A stretch of 9,984 nucleotides of DNA from Candidatus Coatesbacteria bacterium RBG_13_66_14 (GCA_001774505.1 MFAF01000001.1:5871-15854), one strand, 5' to 3'; shown: positions 1 through 6,033, counted from the stretch's first letter. The notes: generated by a model from the sequence alone, not told the origin. Numbers and translations: made by a program.

Positions 1-12
1 TTCTCTTGGGTG

Positions 13-67
13 AGACAAGGGGTTTTGCCGGGGCATTACTCGCTTCGCTCGTTTAAACCCCTTGTCT
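13..67. repeat. GC-rich repeat with 13-bp perfect inverted ends (family copy 1)
   Basis: The left arm AGACAAGGGGTTT (13-25) is exactly complementary to the right arm AAACCCCTTGTCT (55-67). The 29-base interior carries the motif CGCTTCGCTCG. The same end sequences and interior motif occur again at 5294-5424 and, in degraded form, at 3989-4036, so this is a dispersed intergenic family. It lies 17 bp beyond the recN stop codon, where a transcription terminator would be expected. The RNA could form a long hairpin, but no T-run follows it on the minus strand, so intrinsic termination is uncertain. It may instead be a REP-like palindromic element. Confidence 0.75.
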
Positions 68-84
68 TCCTGTTGGTTGCGAGA

Positions 85-1752
85 CTACCTCTTCAGCAGC
101 TCCCGGGCGTGCTCCACGGCGCTCTCCCCGCCCCCCAGCATGGCCGACAGCTCCCCCACCCGCTCCTCGCCCTCCACCCGCTCGACGTCGGTGAAGGTTC
201 GGCCCTCTGCCGAGTCCTTCTTTACGCGGTAGTGGGCGTCGGCGTCGGCGGCGATCTGGGGCAGGTGGGTGATTACGACGACCTGCCGGGAGCGGCCCAG
301 GTCTTGGAGGAGCTCGGCCACCACCCCGGCGATGTGCCCCCCGATGCCGGCGTCCACCTCGTCGAAGACCATGGTGGGGACGCCGTACCGCTCGCCGGTG
401 ACCCCCTTCAGGGCCAGCATCACGCGTGATATTTCGCCGCCCGAGGCCACTTTGGCCAGGGGGCGCGGCGGTTCGCCGGGGTTGGCGGCGAGCTGGAACT
501 CCACGGAGTCGAGACCAGTGGAGGTCGCCCGCGCGCCGGACCAGCCGTCGTCGCCCGGTCGGTTGCCCATCTCGACGGCGAACGAATCCTCGGGGAAGCC
601 GAGGCGCTTCAATATCTGGTTGACCCGCGGCGTCAGCCGGTTCACCGCCTCACGCCGTTTCTGGGAAATTTCCCTCGCCGCCCAGAGGTACTCCTCCCGG
701 GCCCCCTCGAGGATCTCCCTGCGCTGGACCAGAGCGGTCCCGCGGTCCTCATGGTCGGCGAGCCTCCGCGCCGCCCACTCCCGGTACTCGAGCACCCCGG
801 TCAGGTTCGGCCCGAATTTCCGCTTGAGGTGCTCCAGTAGCGCCAGACGGGTTTCTATCTCCTCCAGCCGCGCCGGATCGGCCTCGAGCCGCTCGCCGTA
901 CACCCGGAGCCTCTCGACGATGTCCACCAAGCTGAAGCGGAGCTGAGTCAGTTCCTCCTCGAGGGGTCCCTGTTCGGGGTCCAGCTTGACCAGCTCCCTG
1001 AGGGTGCCGCGCGCGGCCTCAACGCCGTCCAGGGCCGAGGACTCCCCCTCGCCCAGGAGCTGCAGCGCGTCCTGGGCCAGACGGGAGAGCTCGACCACGG
1101 CCCGCAGACGCTGTCTCTCCCCGAGGAGCGACTCCTCCTCGCCCGGGTCCAGGTCGGCGTCGTCTATCTCCTTCAGCTCGTGGCGCCAGAGCTCGAGCTG
1201 CCTTTCGCCGGCCGCGGCCGACTCCTCGAGCTCGGCCAGGGCCGCCTCGGCCGCCCGCACCGCCTCGAAGCAGTGGGTGACCTTCCCCCGAAGCCCCTCC
1301 AGGTCATCGAAGGCGTCGAGGAGCTCGAGCTGCGCCTGGGCTTGGAGGAGGGTCTGGTGCTCGTGCTGGCCGTGGAGGTCCACCAGGAGGTCGCCCAGGC
1401 CGGCGAGGGTGGAGACGGGGACGAGGTTCCCGCCGAGCCAGCAGCGCGACCGCCCGCCCGCGTCCACCCGGCGGCGGATGACGAGCTCCTCCTGCGCCGG
1501 CTCGATTCCGAGCTCCTCCGCGAGCTCCCCGGTCAGCCTCACGTCGCGGAAGATGGCCTGCACCTCGGCGGCCTGGGCCCCGCTGCGCACCGCGTCGGCC
1601 TTGGCCCGTTCCCCCAGGGCCAGCCCGATCGCACCTACCAGGACGCTCTTTCCCGCTCCGGTGGCGCCGGTGATGGCGCAAAGACCGCGATCCAGCTCCA
1701 CCTCCAGGTTCGAGATGGTGGCCAGATCGCGGACAGCCAGGTACGAGAGCAT
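85..1752 (-). CDS. recN: DNA repair protein RecN
   Basis: SMC-like ATPase that acts early in recombinational repair of DNA double-strand breaks in the cytoplasm/nucleoid. The 555-residue length is normal for the family. The N-terminal ATPase half has a Walker A loop GATGAGKS (residues 29-36) and the RecN-typical motif LHGQHEHQ (126-133). Residues about 150-370 are rich in Glu, Arg, Leu and Ala, as expected for the coiled-coil arms. The C-terminal half has the ABC signature SGGE (437-440), Walker B MVFDEVDAGI (461-470) and a switch histidine in ITHLPQIA (His496). The start at 1752 places the first beta strand at the N-terminus as in other RecN proteins. It is second gene in an operon, 11 bp after nadK, with no strong ribosome binding site, so translation is probably coupled to nadK. 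I see no LexA-type box at the operon promoter. Confidence 0.97.
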   Translation of the reverse strand: MLSYLAVRDLATISNLEVELDRGLCAITGATGAGKSVLVGAIGLALGERAKADAVRSGAQAAEVQAIFRDVRLTGELAEELGIEPAQEELVIRRRVDAGGRSRCWLGGNLVPVSTLAGLGDLLVDLHGQHEHQTLLQAQAQLELLDAFDDLEGLRGKVTHCFEAVRAAEAALAELEESAAAGERQLELWRHELKEIDDADLDPGEEESLLGERQRLRAVVELSRLAQDALQLLGEGESSALDGVEAARGTLRELVKLDPEQGPLEEELTQLRFSLVDIVERLRVYGERLEADPARLEEIETRLALLEHLKRKFGPNLTGVLEYREWAARRLADHEDRGTALVQRREILEGAREEYLWAAREISQKRREAVNRLTPRVNQILKRLGFPEDSFAVEMGNRPGDDGWSGARATSTGLDSVEFQLAANPGEPPRPLAKVASGGEISRVMLALKGVTGERYGVPTMVFDEVDAGIGGHIAGVVAELLQDLGRSRQVVVITHLPQIAADADAHYRVKKDSAEGRTFTDVERVEGEERVGELSAMLGGGESAVEHARELLKR

Positions 1753-1763
1753 TCTAGTGGTCT

Positions 1764-2738
1764 CTATTCGCCAGGGGCGTTACTTCGTTTCTCGTGGATG
1801 TGGTTCGTTCCCCAGAGGAGCTTGTCGCGCAGGACACCGAAGAAATCGGGGGGGCCTATCCGGACCAGGGAGACCGTGCGCTCGGCGCGCCGCAGGTTGA
1901 TCCGGTCCTCGCGCGTCACCTCGACGCCCACCTGTCCGTCGGCGATGAGGACCAACGGGTTGGCCGAGCGGATGCAAACCTCCAGGTCGAGGTCCCGGTC
2001 CAGGACCACGGGGCGGAAGTTGAGGGTGTGGGGGCTGATGGGTGTGAGTAAGAAGGCCGAGATCCAGGGGGCGAGGACCGGTCCGCCGCAGGAGAGGGAG
2101 TAGGCCGTAGAGCCGGTCGGCGTGGCGACGATGAGACCGTCGCCCTGGGTGGTACCCAGATACCGCCCGCCGATCTTCACGTCGAGCTCGCACACCCCGG
2201 CCACGGCGGGGCGGTGGACCGCGATCTCGTTCAGGCAGCGCAGGACCACTCTCTCTCCGTCTAAGAACGCCACCTCCGCCTCGAGCACGAGCCGATCGTC
2301 CAGGAGATACCGGCTCGCCAGGAGCGCCTCCAGGGCTTTTTCGAGGTGATCAACGGTGATTTCAGCCAGAAAGCCCATCCCGCCCACGTTGACGCCCAGG
2401 ATGGGGACGGGGGCGTAGTCGGTGAGGCGCGCCGCGGTGAGAATGGTCCCGTCGCCGCCCAACGAGATCACCAGGTCGGTGTCGGCCGTCTGGGGATCCA
2501 CCCGGCCCGCCCCGGGAAACTGGCGCAGAAGTCGGTCGGGTGGGGCGTCCCTCACCGGAGCGGCTTGCCGAGGGGAAGGCTCCACCAGCCGGATGCCCTC
2601 GGCGGCGCACCTCTTCCGGATGACGTCGGCGGCCGCGCACGCCTCCGGCTTGGTCGGGTTGACCACGAGGCCGATTTTTTCGGGCGGCCTGCCGAGGCGT
2701 CCGGGAGGCGGCTGGCGGTACGGGTTGCCGTCGTGCAT
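1764..2738 (-). CDS. nadK: NAD kinase
   Basis: Phosphorylates NAD to NADP in the cytosol using ATP or polyphosphate, supplying NADP(H) for biosynthesis and redox defence. With the start at 2738 the protein has 324 residues. It shows the diagnostic GGDGT loop (94-98), the Asn-Glu pair (170-171), the glycine-rich NAD-binding segment TPTGSTAYSLSCGGP (206-220, approximate) and the following PISPHTLNFRP segment (233-243). The frame stays open to an ATG at 2816, but a consensus promoter (2769-2798) lies inside that extension and would start RNA near 2762. The ATG at 2738 is therefore the real start, with a leader of about 24 nt and GGGGAA just upstream. Residues 1-19 are a Pro/Arg/Gly-rich tail before the first beta strand KIGLVVNPTK. 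It is first gene of the nadK-recN operon. Confidence 0.95.
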   Translation of the reverse strand: MHDGNPYRQPPPGRLGRPPEKIGLVVNPTKPEACAAADVIRKRCAAEGIRLVEPSPRQAAPVRDAPPDRLLRQFPGAGRVDPQTADTDLVISLGGDGTILTAARLTDYAPVPILGVNVGGMGFLAEITVDHLEKALEALLASRYLLDDRLVLEAEVAFLDGERVVLRCLNEIAVHRPAVAGVCELDVKIGGRYLGTTQGDGLIVATPTGSTAYSLSCGGPVLAPWISAFLLTPISPHTLNFRPVVLDRDLDLEVCIRSANPLVLIADGQVGVEVTREDRINLRRAERTVSLVRIGPPDFFGVLRDKLLWGTNHIHEKRSNAPGE

Positions 2739-2768
2739 GCGTTCCCCGCTCTGGAGTACAACGGCAAG

Positions 2769-2798
2769 ATTATAGACACCGTCTCCGGGCCCTGTCAA
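2769..2798 (-). promoter_or_regulatory. Consensus sigma-70-type promoter of nadK-recN
   Basis: Read on the minus strand, TTGACA (2793-2798) is followed by an 18-bp spacer and TATAAT (2769-2774). Both hexamers match the consensus perfectly, although the spacer is one base longer than optimal. Transcription would start near 2762, giving a short leader before the nadK ATG at 2738. It is divergent from the pta promoter, with about 57 bp between the two -35 regions. Confidence 0.85.
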
Positions 2799-2855
2799 CG
2801 CCGCCCCGGTCCGCAACGTCCGAGCAGAACGAAGTTGCGCCCCTGGCGAAAAGAA

Positions 2856-2884
2856 TAGTTAAAAAGAGATCATGGTCGTATAAT
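2856..2884 (+). promoter_or_regulatory. Probable promoter of pta
   Basis: A perfect -10 hexamer TATAAT (2879-2884) lies in a locally AT-rich stretch. The best -35 at 17-bp spacing is TAGTTA (2856-2861), only 3 of 6 to consensus, so an activator may help. The predicted start near 2891 gives a leader of about 53 nt to the chosen pta ATG. Confidence 0.6.
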
Positions 2885-2930
2885 AAGCCCCCGAAAACCG
2901 AGTCATGCCAGGTAAAAATTCGAAACAGCG

Positions 2931-2935
2931 AGGAG
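2931..2935 (+). promoter_or_regulatory. Ribosome binding site that sets the pta start
   Basis: AGGAG lies 8 nt before the ATG at 2944. The upstream in-frame ATG at 2905 has no comparable site and is only about 14 nt from the predicted RNA start, so 2944 is preferred. Confidence 0.75.
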
Positions 2936-2943
2936 TCTGGCGC

Positions 2944-3939
2944 ATGGACGTCATCGAGGGGATCATCGAGCGGGCCGGGAAGAAGAAAGCCCACCTCGTT
3001 CTTCCCGAGGGCGACGACGAACGGGTTCCGGCGGCTTACGCCCTGGTTCGCGCGCGGGGCATCGCCGAGAGGGTCACCCTGGTCGGTGCCGAAGAGGCCG
3101 TCCTACGGGCGGCAGGCCGGGCCGGCGTGAAGGTGGATCCGGGAGACATCGTGGATCCCGAGAAGGCCGAAAAGGTCGGCGTATACGCCACGGGCATCTA
3201 CGAGCGGCGGAAGCACAAGGGTTTGACCCTCGACGAGGCGGTGAAGCTGGCCAAAGACCGGACCGTCTTCGGCATGGCCATGGTGGGCGCCGGGGACGCC
3301 GACGCTTGCGTTTCCGGCTGCGCCACCGCCAGCGGGCACGTCATCCGGTCGGCGCTCTGGACCATCGGCATGGCCCCGGGCATCCGCGCCATCTCCTCCA
3401 GTTTCCTCATGGTTCACCCGGACGGACGCTGGGGCGCGGACGGGGTGATGATTTTCTCCGACTGCGCCGTGATTCCGAACCCCGACGCCGAGGTGCTCGC
3501 CGACATCGCCGTGGCCGCCGCGAGAACCGCGCGCTCGCTTCTCGGCATCGAGCCGATCGTGGCCATGCTCAGCTACTCCACCAAGGGCTCGGGATCGGGC
3601 CCCGACGTGGACCTGGTGCTCGAGGCCACCGGTATTGTCAAGAAGAGGGAACCCGGCCTCGTGGTGGACGGTGAGCTCCAGCTCGACGCCGCCCTCGTGC
3701 CCGATGTCGCCCGGAAGAAGGCGCCCGATTCCCCCGTGGCGGGACGGGCCAACGTGCTCGTCTTCCCCGACCTGAACTCGGGGAACATCGGGTACAAGCT
3801 CACCCAACGCCTGGCGGGCGCGGCCGCCATCGGGCCCATCCTTCAGGGCGCTGCCAAGCCCATCTCCGATCTCTCCCGTGGCGCCTCCGTCGAGGACATC
3901 GTCAAGACGGCGGCCATCACCATCTCCCAGATGCAGTAG
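2944..3939 (+). CDS. pta: Phosphate acetyltransferase
   Basis: Interconverts acetyl-CoA plus phosphate and acetyl-phosphate plus CoA. With acetate kinase (not in this window) it makes ATP from acetyl-CoA or activates acetate. The 331-residue, single-domain form lacks the long N-terminal regulatory region of enterobacterial Pta. Family signatures are clear: an N-terminal LVLPEGDDERV (18-28), MVHPDG (156-161), FSDCAVIPNP (171-180), MLSYSTKGS (208-216) and a C-terminal block with VAGRANVLVFPDLNSGNIGY (265-284), LQG and KPISDLSRGA (305-314). An ATG at 2905 is also in frame, but the 2944 ATG has AGGAG at 2931-2935 with ideal 8-nt spacing, and translation from it begins with the expected first helix. 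It has its own promoter and terminator, so it is likely monocistronic. A phosphate butyryltransferase is less likely because the C-terminal block is typical of Pta. Confidence 0.95.
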   Translation: MDVIEGIIERAGKKKAHLVLPEGDDERVPAAYALVRARGIAERVTLVGAEEAVLRAAGRAGVKVDPGDIVDPEKAEKVGVYATGIYERRKHKGLTLDEAVKLAKDRTVFGMAMVGAGDADACVSGCATASGHVIRSALWTIGMAPGIRAISSSFLMVHPDGRWGADGVMIFSDCAVIPNPDAEVLADIAVAAARTARSLLGIEPIVAMLSYSTKGSGSGPDVDLVLEATGIVKKREPGLVVDGELQLDAALVPDVARKKAPDSPVAGRANVLVFPDLNSGNIGYKLTQRLAGAAAIGPILQGAAKPISDLSRGASVEDIVKTAAITISQMQ

Positions 3940-3953
3940 CCGACCGTGCATGG

Positions 3954-3985
3954 AAAAAGCGGACCGCCGTGGTCCGCTTTTTTTT
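3954..3985. terminator. Bidirectional intrinsic terminator between pta and lepB
   Basis: The stem GCGGACC (3959-3965), loop GCCGT and stem GGTCCGC (3971-3977) are flanked by five A on the left and eight T (3978-3985) on the right. Read on the plus strand it ends pta, 15 bp after the stop. Read on the minus strand the A-run becomes a T-run after the same hairpin, so it can also end lepB transcripts. The A/T flanks extend the stem further. Confidence 0.93.
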
Positions 3986-3988
3986 AAT

Positions 3989-4036
3989 GGGTTTTAACAA
4001 GCTTCGCTTCGTTTCGCGGGGGCGCAATCTCGTTTA
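3989..4036. repeat. Degenerate copy of the GC-rich repeat family (copy 3)
   Basis: This stretch between the shared terminator and the lepB stop contains GGGTTTT, GCTTCGCTTCG and TTTCGCGGGGGCG followed by CTCGTTTA. The same pieces occur in the copies at 13-67 and 5294-5424, but here their order is altered and the inverted ends are not intact. I read it as a decayed or partial member of the family. Confidence 0.5.
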
Positions 4037-4052
4037 CCACTCGGGCCGATGC

Positions 4053-4712
4053 TCAATTCAGGGGAAGGTTCATCCGGTCCCAACGCACCCCCGTCTCCTC
4101 GACGGACAGGGAGTAGGAGAAGTAGACCAGGTCGGCCCGACCGATTATCTCCTCCCCGTCCAGAAGCCCCCAGGAGCGGCTGTCCTTGGATGCGGGGCGG
4201 TTGTCGCCCAGCACCAGGTATTTCCCCGGCGGGATGAGCACCGGCTCGGCGAAAGGGTTTTCGTCCGGGTCGGTCCCGCCGGTCGCCCCGGTCCTGGAAT
4301 CCGGGGAGAGATACGGCTCCTCGAGGGGCGTCCCGTTGAGGATGAGCCGACCGCCCTCGATCTGCACCGTGTCACCCGGAATCGCCACCACCCGCTTGAC
4401 GTACTCGTCCCCCGGCTCGAGGGGCGCGTTGAAGACCACGATGTCGCCGCGTTTCGGCGAGCCGTTCGGCGAGCCGTTCGGCGAGCCGTCGAAGACGTAA
4501 CGGAGCTTGTCCACCAGGAGCCAGTCGCCCGGCTTCAGGGTGGGCTCCATCGAATCGGACAGGACGAAAGAGCTCTCGACGACCAGGTTGCGCATCACGG
4601 CCAGAAACACGATCACCAGGATGAGATCGGTGATCAACCCGCTGGACGGGCTCTGCCTCTGACGGAAGCGGCGGTAGCGACTGCGAGCCGTTTCGATTAG
4701 CCGCCTTGGCAT
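4053..4712 (-). CDS. lepB: Type I signal peptidase (LepB/SipS family)
   Basis: Membrane-bound serine protease that cleaves signal peptides from exported proteins on the outer face of the cytoplasmic membrane. At 219 residues it resembles the short, single-anchor type. A basic N-terminus (1-24) precedes one membrane segment (about 26-45). Then come box B SDSMEPTL with catalytic Ser54, the PKRGDIVVF strand (86-94), YVKRVVAIPGD with catalytic Lys106, and the C-terminal box GDNRPASKDSRSWG (169-182). Unusual is an SPNG-type tandem (residues about 76-86) just before PKRGD, encoded by three perfect 12-bp repeats. The gene starts 7 bp after the AT-hook protein gene, and the preceding bases lack a Shine-Dalgarno sequence, so translation is probably coupled. 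Transcription likely ends at the bidirectional terminator at 3954-3985. Confidence 0.95.
   Translation of the reverse strand: MPRRLIETARSRYRRFRQRQSPSSGLITDLILVIVFLAVMRNLVVESSFVLSDSMEPTLKPGDWLLVDKLRYVFDGSPNGSPNGSPKRGDIVVFNAPLEPGDEYVKRVVAIPGDTVQIEGGRLILNGTPLEEPYLSPDSRTGATGGTDPDENPFAEPVLIPPGKYLVLGDNRPASKDSRSWGLLDGEEIIGRADLVYFSYSLSVEETGVRWDRMNLPLN
4453..4488. repeat. Three perfect tandem 12-bp repeats inside lepB
   Basis: The unit TTCGGCGAGCCG occurs three times without a mismatch. Because 12 is a multiple of 3, a change in copy number would add or remove four residues (Ser-Pro-Asn-Gly) from LepB without breaking the frame. The insertion sits in a surface loop between the catalytic Ser strand and the PKRGD strand. 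Confidence 0.95.
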
Positions 4713-4719
4713 GAGGAGT

Positions 4720-5271
4720 CTACTCGGCGAAGAGTTTCTTCTCGACCAGGGTCGTGCCGGTCGGGGTGAGCTTCACCGTGCCGTTGCCCGGCATGTCCAC
4801 GTACTTGTACTTACGCTTCGCCTCGGAGAGGCAGACCTGTATGTTGGCCGGGACCTTCAGGCCGAGGTGGCGGAAGCACTCGCCGATCTCGCCGTGCAGC
4901 ACCGTCTTGCGCCCCAGAATCCTTTGAAGGTAGTAGAGGTAAAGGGTGCAGCGCTCGTAGTTGGAGTGTACCTTGGCCCCCTTGACGTAGTCCTTGAGCG
5001 ACTTTACGCCTTCGCCGCCCTTCAGCTCGAGGGGGATGAGGTTGATTTTTTTCGGTTTGGCCTTGGGCCTGCCGCGGCGCTTTTTCGGTTTGGCCGCCCG
5101 GGTCTTCGTCTTGGCCGCCCGTGTCTTCGGTTGGACCGCCAGCATGTCCTTGAAGCGCGCGAACTGCTCGTCTATGAATTCGCGCGTTCCCGTCGCCTTC
5201 ACGGAACGGGCGGAAAGGTCTATCTCCACCGAGTAGGTCTGATTTTCCGCGGACGGTTTATTCTCGGCCAT
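4720..5271 (-). CDS. Small basic protein with AT-hook and predicted winged-helix-like C-terminus
   Basis: I do not recognise a named family. With the start at 5271 the protein has 183 residues. The N-terminal part (12-45), YSVEIDLSARSVKATGTREF and onward, looks like a short beta hairpin plus helix (the 'G-x-x-EF(I/V)' type seen in many uncharacterised small proteins). Residues 48-75 are Lys/Arg/Ala-rich with two KTRAAK repeats, ending in RRGRPKAKP, a classic AT-hook that binds the minor groove of AT-rich DNA. Residues about 98-183 form a globular helix-rich segment finishing in GTVKLTPTGTTLVEKKL, which resembles the wing and final helix of a winged-helix domain. A DNA-binding role, perhaps regulatory or architectural, is inferred. 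The ATG at 5271 has AGGTGG 3 nt upstream. The in-frame ATG at 5394 would translate the repeat element and is rejected. lepB follows 7 bp downstream, so the two are probably one operon. Confidence 0.8.
   Translation of the reverse strand: MAENKPSAENQTYSVEIDLSARSVKATGTREFIDEQFARFKDMLAVQPKTRAAKTKTRAAKPKKRRGRPKAKPKKINLIPLELKGGEGVKSLKDYVKGAKVHSNYERCTLYLYYLQRILGRKTVLHGEIGECFRHLGLKVPANIQVCLSEAKRKYKYVDMPGNGTVKLTPTGTTLVEKKLFAE
5090..5131. repeat. Two 21-bp direct repeats in the Lys/Ala-rich linker
   Basis: Units at 5090-5110 and 5111-5131 differ at only about three positions and a partial third unit follows. They encode the repeated KTRAAK segment before the AT-hook (residues 49-61 of the protein). 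Expansion by slippage would lengthen the basic linker in steps of seven residues. Confidence 0.75.
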
Positions 5272-5293
5272 AGTCCACCTCGTGTCTGTTGGG

Positions 5294-5424
5294 GGCAAGG
5301 GGTTTCGCCGGGGGCGTAGCTCGGTTTGCTTCGCATAGCTCGCTTCGCTCGGTTCGCTCGGTTCGCCGGGGGCGTAGCTCGGTTTGCTACGCATAGCTCG
5401 CTTCGCTCGGTTAAACCCCCTGTC
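5294..5424. repeat. GC-rich repeat with an internal 58-bp duplication (family copy 2)
   Basis: Two 47-bp units (5306-5352 and 5364-5410) match at 46 of 47 positions, with the sole difference at 5331 versus 5389, and begin 58 bp apart. The block is bounded by GGCAAGGGGTTT (5294-5305) and AAACCCCCTGTC (5413-5424), imperfect inverted ends matching those at 13-67. Interior motifs CGCTTCGCTCGG and GCCGGGGGCGTAGCTCGG recur. It lies in the gap between the MgtE-like gene and the AT-hook protein gene. Nothing in it looks like a gene, and only two units are present without unique spacers, so it is not a CRISPR array. Confidence 0.9.
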
Positions 5425-5476
5425 TCCTCTGGTCCTTTTCAGGATACGTAAGCTCTCTCGAACGTCGCCGGTACAC

Positions 5477-5809
5477 TCACGCTTGAATGAGATATTGATA
5501 GCACGGCATCCGGGAGTCCCGGATAGATGTCGAGGCCGGCCGGGGCGCGCGCTGCGACCCGCGGCGGGACGCTCTTAAATAATCCGCGGCGAAGTGCTCC
5601 GCAGTTTCTCCCAACAGGGGCGCCACGGCTTCGGCGGGCCATAGCTCCTGGAGCCGTTCCTGGTCCTCCTCGTCGAGGACGATGAAGGCTCCGGCGAGAT
5701 CGGCGGGATGGCTTTCGAGGACGAGCTCCCTGACCCCCCGGCTATTGGCCCCGTCGAGCAGCCCATGAAGCCTTTCCGCCATTACTTTCTCTTGTGTTTC
5801 GAGCGGCAT
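5477..5809 (-). CDS. Orphan MgtE N-terminal-domain-like protein, possibly a gene remnant
   Basis: Residues 12-77 match the helical repeat pattern of the MgtE N-terminal cytosolic domain: a hydrophobic LHGLLDG, then RELVLESHPADLA (27-39) with the characteristic HPADLA, then LDEEDQERLQELWP and a final AVAPLLGE helix. In a full Mg2+ transporter this regulatory domain is followed by more helical repeats, two CBS domains and a membrane domain. Here the similarity stops near residue 78 and the 30-residue tail is Arg/Ser-rich and unlike MgtE. No further MgtE segment appears in any frame downstream, where repeats take over. It is thus either a truncated remnant or a free-standing domain. A good promoter (5866-5894) favours expression. 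The ATG at 5809 has no clear ribosome site. The next in-frame ATG, at 5782, has a weak AGAGAAAG before it and would remove nine residues. Confidence 0.6.
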   Translation of the reverse strand: MPLETQEKVMAERLHGLLDGANSRGVRELVLESHPADLAGAFIVLDEEDQERLQELWPAEAVAPLLGETAEHFAADYLRASRRGSQRAPRPASTSIRDSRMPCYQYLIQA

Positions 5810-5865
5810 GGTATAGCAAAAGGTATCAAATGAATTGGTGGCCCCTAAAAAGCGATTGTGTAAGA

Positions 5866-5894
5866 ATTGTACCGATTAATTTATATTCGGTCAA
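5866..5894 (-). promoter_or_regulatory. Promoter of the MgtE-like gene, with operator-like dyad
   Basis: On the minus strand TTGACC (5889-5894) is followed by exactly 17 bp and TACAAT (5866-5871), each 5 of 6 to consensus. The RNA would start near 5859, about 50 nt before the ATG at 5809. The spacer is covered by an inverted repeat, ACCGA at 5871-5875 and TCGGT at 5887-5891, with two further matching pairs inward (7 of 10 pairs in all). A repressor bound there would block polymerase. Confidence 0.75.
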
Positions 5895-5958
5895 GAGAAA
5901 AATTTATTTAATTATATGAGTTATAACACTAGGATATTAATAGGTTTAAACTCTCCAC

Positions 5959-5986
5959 ACAATAATCCAAATTAATATGCGGTCAA
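5959..5986 (-). promoter_or_regulatory. Second promoter-like block repeating the one 92 bp away
   Basis: On the minus strand TTGACC (5981-5986) is followed by 16 bp and TATTGT (5959-5964). The sequence after TTGACC, GCATATTAATT, resembles the GAATATAAATT of the promoter at 5866-5894, so the two are likely related. The -10 is weak (4 of 6), and this could be an upstream binding site for the same regulator instead of an active promoter. Confidence 0.45.
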
Positions 5987-6033
5987 TCGGAGTCGCTCAT
6001 TTGTTCGTCGCAGAAAACGGGCCTTCGGTTTAG

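Noticed and set aside
269..2103. Several long plus-strand open frames opposite recN and nadK (269-946, 986-1900, 1180-2103)
   Set aside because: They are Ser/Arg- or Gly/Ala/Leu-rich shadows of the confidently identified genes on the minus strand. Absence of stops is expected at this GC content.
2824..2840. LexA-like site (GAAC...GTT) between the nadK and pta promoters
   Set aside because: The half sites are three bases apart instead of the four of the Gram-positive box, the dyad pairs imperfectly, and it lies upstream of the -35 where repression would be unlikely.
2905..2943. Earlier in-frame ATG for pta
   Set aside because: It lacks a ribosome site and adds 13 residues not expected in Pta, whereas 2944 has AGGAG at ideal spacing.
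3103..3951. Minus-strand open frame opposite pta (282 codons)
   Set aside because: Its composition is Gly/His/Asp-rich without recognisable motifs, and pta on the other strand is unambiguous.
5306..5410. Possible CRISPR array
   Set aside because: Only two units occur, separated by 11 bases that themselves repeat the unit's end, with no unique spacers and no cas genes nearby.
5340..5415. tRNA or structured RNA suggested by repeated GGTTCG motifs
   Set aside because: No acceptor stem, anticodon arm or conserved tRNA positions can be assembled; the motifs belong to the tandem repeat.
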